A stretch of 36,129 nt of DNA from Thalassotalea sp. PP2-459 (GTDB taxonomy: Bacteria > Pseudomonadota > Gammaproteobacteria > Enterobacterales > Alteromonadaceae): positions 1-36,129 of the forward strand of contig NZ_MKQD01000026.1 of assembly GCF_001913705.1 (NCBI RefSeq). The letters are read 5' to 3'. The notes under the pieces were generated by a model. It was not told the origin of the DNA. It was given only the letters and a program-made list of their open reading frames with translations, and did not search any database. The stretch's first letter is position 1. The number at the start of each line of letters is the position of its first letter. A program made the translations under genes and the position numbers. This document shows positions 36,039 through 36,129 of this stretch, one piece after another.

Positions 36039-36129
36039 ATACCAATTCGCATAAATATTCGGTCATTCAGCGAGAATTAAACGCTTTAGAGGCACGGCGT
36101 TGATTGCAGAGAATGGTTATTCAGGAGAA
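36039..36129. repeat. Partial interspersed repeat at the right edge
   Basis: Starts with ATACCAATT-N3-ATAAATA and continues with CAGCGAGAATTAAACGC and GCAGAGAATGGTTATTC to the window end. It resembles, from memory, an intergenic repeat common in Colwellia, Thalassotalea and related genomes. It is cut by the window edge, so its length and other end are unknown. No coding frame of substance. Confidence 0.5.

Overview
The window looks like a piece of chromosome from a marine gammaproteobacterium of the Alteromonadales, most likely Colwelliaceae (Colwellia or Thalassotalea type). This is inferred from the AT-rich sequence, the gene order pdxB-asd-fimV, fabB divergent from mnmC, grpE divergent from nadK-recN-bamE, and an interspersed ATACCAATT element. 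I see no rRNA, tRNA, prophage, transposase, CRISPR array or recognisable defence locus. Most of the window is core genome; the accessory parts are small.

Layout. 1-5253 (minus strand): fimV (cut by the left edge), asd, pdxB and fabB. The fabB/mnmC gap carries abutting FadR-like and FabR-like operators. 5425-9380: mnmC converges on a compact minus-strand group, epmC, an orphan ATP-NAD kinase family gene and yfcL. 9457-12633: nhaA divergent from an Lrp-type regulator, then a secreted protein of unknown function, a small XRE repressor and a divergent 66-residue membrane protein. 12762-20276: the heat-shock and DNA-repair block, dnaJ, dnaK and grpE on the minus strand, with good sigma-32 promoters before grpE and dnaK, and nadK, recN (two LexA-like boxes) and bamE on the plus strand. 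20353-22323: a two-gene accessory operon, an enolase-superfamily sugar-acid dehydratase plus a class II aldolase, with a 15-bp palindrome just upstream. 22447-26912: a 57-residue membrane protein, a ThrE-type exporter with a TetR regulator, a degenerate PilZ-like protein, a chemoreceptor without a sensor domain, and a 55-residue membrane protein. 26913-30466: a long leader and an Oar-like TonB-dependent receptor. 30554-35787: ppiC, beta-carbonic anhydrase, a YcgR-type PilZ protein, hppD and a DeaD/CsdA RNA helicase with a structured leader. The right edge holds part of an interspersed repeat.

How it fits together. The chaperone trio DnaK/DnaJ/GrpE is placed under sigma-32, and RecN under LexA. 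FabB sits where fatty-acid regulators can balance unsaturated lipid synthesis, as expected for a cold-sea bacterium, and the cold-shock-type helicase fits the same lifestyle. Two c-di-GMP-type (PilZ) proteins, a chemoreceptor and FimV point to surface motility. The TonB receptor and the dehydratase/aldolase pair suggest scavenging of polymers or sugar acids, but no substrate can be read from the sequence.

I found no clearly new multi-gene system. The best leads are the dehydratase/aldolase operon with its operator, the conserved-looking 84-nt palindrome between dnaK and dnaJ, the orphan kinase coupled to epmC, and the fabB operator pair.
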